Origin: JABWBR01 sp036741235
Lineage (GTDB): Bacteria; Bacteroidota; Bacteroidia; Chitinophagales; Saprospiraceae
DNA length: 24,225 nucleotides
Assembly: GCA_036741235.1 (NCBI GenBank)
Contig: DAINSQ010000070.1
Coordinates: 1 to 24,225 of the forward strand
Reading direction: 5' to 3'
Shown in pieces: positions 21,979 to 24,225 of the stretch (its first letter is position 1; each line of letters opens with the position of its first letter). The notes beneath the pieces were generated by a model. That model did not search any database. It saw only the letters and a program-made list of their open reading frames with translations, and was not told the DNA's origin. The position numbers and the translations under genes are program-made.

Positions 21979-22247
21979 CTGATTTCAAAATGATGGAATC
22001 CATTTACCGGGCCTTCAGTGATTGTTATATTATCGACGCGGGCGAGCGGGGAGCCATGTTGACACCATTGCAACATGGCTTGCAATTGGGTTTCATCACC
22101 TTCGCATTCGGCATACACACTGCCATCGGGCAGGTTTTGAACAAATCCATTAATGCCCAGCGCTTCAGCCTGCTGCCGGGTATACGCCCGAAACCAGACG
22201 CCCTGAACCCTGCCGGTAAGTCGTATATTGATGTGTTTGATAGACAT
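21975..22247 (-). CDS. acyP: Acylphosphatase
   Basis: This 90-residue enzyme hydrolyses carboxyl-phosphate bonds such as acetyl phosphate or carbamoyl phosphate in the cytoplasm. The active-site loop GRVQGVWFR (12-20) gives Arg20, and Asn38 in QNLPDGSVY is the catalytic Asn. The length is typical and the ferredoxin-like fold is complete. It is the first gene of a two-gene leftward operon with the GNAT acetyltransferase and has its own -7 box 29 bp upstream. Confidence 0.93.
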   Translation of the reverse strand: MSIKHINIRLTGRVQGVWFRAYTRQQAEALGINGFVQNLPDGSVYAECEGDETQLQAMLQWCQHGSPLARVDNITITEGPVNGFHHFEIR

Positions 22248-22275
22248 ATCGCCTGAACTTTTTTTTACATTGTGG

Positions 22276-22283
22276 CAAATATA
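22276..22283 (-). promoter_or_regulatory. -7 element of the acyP-GNAT operon
   Basis: On the minus strand the sequence is TATATTTG, a perfect TAnnTTTG, giving a leader of about 22 nt before the acyP ATG. The -33 position has no TTTG at the normal spacing. Confidence 0.5.
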
Positions 22284-22308
22284 CTTCGCGCCGCCAAATG
22301 TTGGGCAT

Positions 22309-22385
22309 TACCCGGGCTCGGGTACTAGCGCCTGATTTTATAGCGGCCGGAACAGGTATTTGATTAAGCTCAATTTTATTAATCA
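22309..22385. promoter_or_regulatory. Two inverted repeats in the acyP/amidohydrolase divergent region
   Basis: TACCCG-GGCT-CGGGTA (22309-22324) is a tight 6-bp hairpin. TGATTAA (22361-22367) and TTAATCA (22379-22385) are a perfect 7-bp inverted repeat with an 11-nt spacer, ending 12 bp before the amidohydrolase ATG. They are candidate operators or RNA structures; no consensus -7 box for the rightward gene is visible. Confidence 0.35.
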
Positions 22386-22397
22386 TAAACGTTCAAC

Positions 22398-24113
22398 ATG
22401 AGGTTTTTATCTATCGCCGTCTGTATGGCAATGCTGACAATACTGGGCGCCTGTGGCCCATCGCAGGAAGAAAAAGCCGACCTGGTTTTATTCAACGGCA
22501 ATATATACACCGTCGACAAGTCTAACCCCACGGCTCAGGCCATAGCCATCAAAGGCGACCGCATTTTGTTGGTGGGCAGCGATGAAGCCGCCAAAGCTCT
22601 GGCCCACGATAAAACCGAGTTTATAGATTTGAAAGGGCAATTTGCCATGCCCGGCTTTATTGAAGGCCACGGCCATTTCGGCGGACTGGGCAGCAGCCTG
22701 ATCAATCTCAACTTCCTGCAATCGAAAAACTGGGAAGAAATCGTTCAGGCCGTCGCCGAACGCGCCAAAACAGCCCAACCCGGCGAGTGGATCATCGGCA
22801 GGGGCTGGCACCAGGAGAAATGGGACCAAACGCCCCAGCGGCAGGTGCTGGGCTACCCCTACCACGACGAACTCAGCGCAGTATCGCCCAACAACCCGGT
22901 GATGCTCAGTCACGCCAGCGGCCACTCGCTGTTTGCCAACGCCAAAGCGATGGAAATTGCCGGCATCACCGCCGAAACGCCCAATCCCGTAGGCGGCGAA
23001 ATTGTGCGCGATTCCCGTGGCGAAGCCATCGGCGTTTTTGAAGAACGCGCCATGCGCCCCATCTATGAAGCGTACCAGGCCTACCTCAATACGCTGAGCC
23101 CCGAAGCCAAACAACAGCAGTGGCGCAAAGGCATCGAACTGGCCCAGCAGGAATGCCTCAAAAAGGGTATCACTTCCTTCCAGGATGCCGGCTCGAAATT
23201 TGACGAAATCGAAAAATTCAAGGCTATGGCCGAAAACGGCGAACTCGACCTGCGCCTATGGATGATGGTGCGCCATAGCTATGAGGAGATGAAAGACAAG
23301 CTCTCGGGTTTTCCGGTAATCAATGCCGGCAACCACTTTTTCACCTCCCGCGCCATCAAAACGGAACTCGACGGCGCGCTGGGCGCTTACGGCGCCTGGC
23401 TGCTGGCGCCATACAATGACAAAAAGGACTTCATGGGTCAAAATACCACGCCCGTAGCGGAGGTCAAAAATATCGCCGCGCTGGCCATGCAACACGGCAT
23501 GCAGATGTGCGTACACGCCATCGGCGACCGCGCCAACCGCGAAACGCTCGATATCTGCGAGGCCGTTTTCGCCCAGCACCCCGACAAAAAAGACCTGCGC
23601 TGGCGCATCGAACACGCCCAACACCTCGACCCGGCCGATATTCCGCGATTCAAGCAACTGGGCGTTATCGCCGCTATGCAGGGCATCCACTGTACTTCCG
23701 ATGCGCCTTTTGTGGTGAAGCGGCTCGGCGAAGAGCGCTCGCGCACCGGCGCCTACCCCTGGCGCAGTCTGCTCGACGCCGGCGCCGTAATCAACAACGG
23801 CACCGACGCCCCCGTGGAAGATGTAGACCCCCTACCCTCTTTTTACGCCTCGGTCACCCGCCGCCGCGCCGATACCGGACTCGTGTTTTTCCCCGAGCAA
23901 AAAATGACCCGCGAGGAGGCCGTCTATTCTTATACGATGGCTAACGCGTTTTCCGCTTTTGAGGAAAATGACAAGGGTTCACTCACCAAGGGCAAACTCG
24001 CCGATATCGTGGTGCTGTCGAATGACCTGCTCAAGTGTCCCGACGAGGATATCCTGAAGACAAAGGTGGTGATGACGATGGTGGGAGGCCGGGTGAAATA
24101 CCGGGGGGAGTAG
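22398..24113 (+). CDS. YtcJ-like amidohydrolase lipoprotein (amidohydrolase family 3)
   Basis: This 571-residue metal-dependent hydrolase has a lipoprotein signal (TILGAC, lipidated Cys19), so it acts in the periplasm or at the cell surface. The N-terminal beta-sandwich strand DLVLFNGNIYTVD is typical. The metal-binding HGH at 91-93 (EGHGHFGG) is followed by VHAIGDRANRETLD, RIEHAQHL and NGTDAPVEDVDP, which supply further His/Asp ligands. The C-terminal end (GSLTKGKLADIVVLSNDLL) is the family's sandwich closing segment. The substrate is probably an amide or imide, but members vary widely and it cannot be named. Its TAG stop is again the first unit of a TAGGTTG-type repeat. Confidence 0.9.
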   Translation: MRFLSIAVCMAMLTILGACGPSQEEKADLVLFNGNIYTVDKSNPTAQAIAIKGDRILLVGSDEAAKALAHDKTEFIDLKGQFAMPGFIEGHGHFGGLGSSLINLNFLQSKNWEEIVQAVAERAKTAQPGEWIIGRGWHQEKWDQTPQRQVLGYPYHDELSAVSPNNPVMLSHASGHSLFANAKAMEIAGITAETPNPVGGEIVRDSRGEAIGVFEERAMRPIYEAYQAYLNTLSPEAKQQQWRKGIELAQQECLKKGITSFQDAGSKFDEIEKFKAMAENGELDLRLWMMVRHSYEEMKDKLSGFPVINAGNHFFTSRAIKTELDGALGAYGAWLLAPYNDKKDFMGQNTTPVAEVKNIAALAMQHGMQMCVHAIGDRANRETLDICEAVFAQHPDKKDLRWRIEHAQHLDPADIPRFKQLGVIAAMQGIHCTSDAPFVVKRLGEERSRTGAYPWRSLLDAGAVINNGTDAPVEDVDPLPSFYASVTRRRADTGLVFFPEQKMTREEAVYSYTMANAFSAFEENDKGSLTKGKLADIVVLSNDLLKCPDEDILKTKVVMTMVGGRVKYRGE

Positions 24114-24140
24114 GTTGTGGGTTGTGGGTTGTAGGGGTTG
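24111..24140 (+). repeat. Degenerate heptad array TAGGTTG/TGGGTTG
   Basis: TAGGTTG, TGGGTTG, TGGGTTG and TAGGGGTTG follow one another, starting with the TAG stop of the amidohydrolase. The remaining 85 bases of the window (24141-24225) show no gene; only a CCGCGGAATCCGTGATTC-like intergenic stretch is seen. Confidence 0.85.
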
Positions 24141-24225
24141 TTTTTTTGAGTTAAACATTGTGCATTTGGGGGAATGCAAGCCATATATCCCAAAAATCCG
24201 CGGAATCCGTGATTCAGCCCCCCCT

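Overview
The window looks like a chromosomal segment of a Bacteroidota bacterium, most plausibly Saprospiria or Chitinophagia. The evidence is several copies of the Bacteroidota -7 promoter element TAnnTTTG upstream of genes, the absence of useful Shine-Dalgarno sequences, many lipoprotein signal peptides, a clade II nitrous-oxide-reductase cluster and a YpdA-like reductase. The genus cannot be fixed from this sequence alone.

Layout. (1) 131-8683 is a nitrous oxide respiration locus. A leftward pair, a c-type cytochrome lipoprotein and a cytochrome-oxidase-subunit-I-like membrane protein, plus a leftward Rrf2 regulator, lie upstream of a rightward nosZ - membrane protein (nosB position) - nosL - nosD - nosF - nosY operon. 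The 266-bp rrf2/nosZ divergent region holds two related palindromes and two FNR-like boxes. The likely flow is: quinol, then membrane protein and cytochrome c, then NosZ, with NosD/F/Y/L supplying copper-centre maturation and the Rrf2 protein sensing NO or Fe-S/redox state. (2) 8681-9089 is a repeat island followed by a 43-residue single-TM protein too short for a normal ORF scan. (3) 9092-12902 holds a two-TM protein of unknown function, a divergent DUF72 protein and polyphosphate kinase ppk1. (4) 13195-16692 is an unusual ABC transporter operon: an inner-membrane-anchored substrate-binding domain fused to an OmpA peptidoglycan-binding domain, then a NitT/TauT-type permease and ATPase. A heptad-repeat hairpin sits between the first two genes. 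(5) 16682-20111 (minus) carries a YpdA-like flavoprotein lacking the catalytic Cys14, a REC-PAS-degenerate kinase-REC protein lacking the phosphoacceptor His, and a small Rcp1-type response regulator. (6) 20206-24113 holds a polyprenyl diphosphate synthase, an octamer-repeat region with its own promoter and a doubtful 74-codon ORF, a GNAT acetyltransferase coupled to acylphosphatase, and a YtcJ-like amidohydrolase lipoprotein.

A recurring theme is short tandem repeats of 7-8 bp (TAGGTTG, ATAAACCW, CAGAGAA, GGACTTTG, CGCACAGT) in nearly every larger intergenic gap. Three TAGGTTG arrays begin inside the TAG stop codon of the preceding gene. The most novel-looking functional candidates are the substrate-binding/OmpA fusion transporter, the pseudo-histidine-kinase module and the dispersed heptad family. 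No rRNA, tRNA, CRISPR array, insertion sequence or phage gene was seen.
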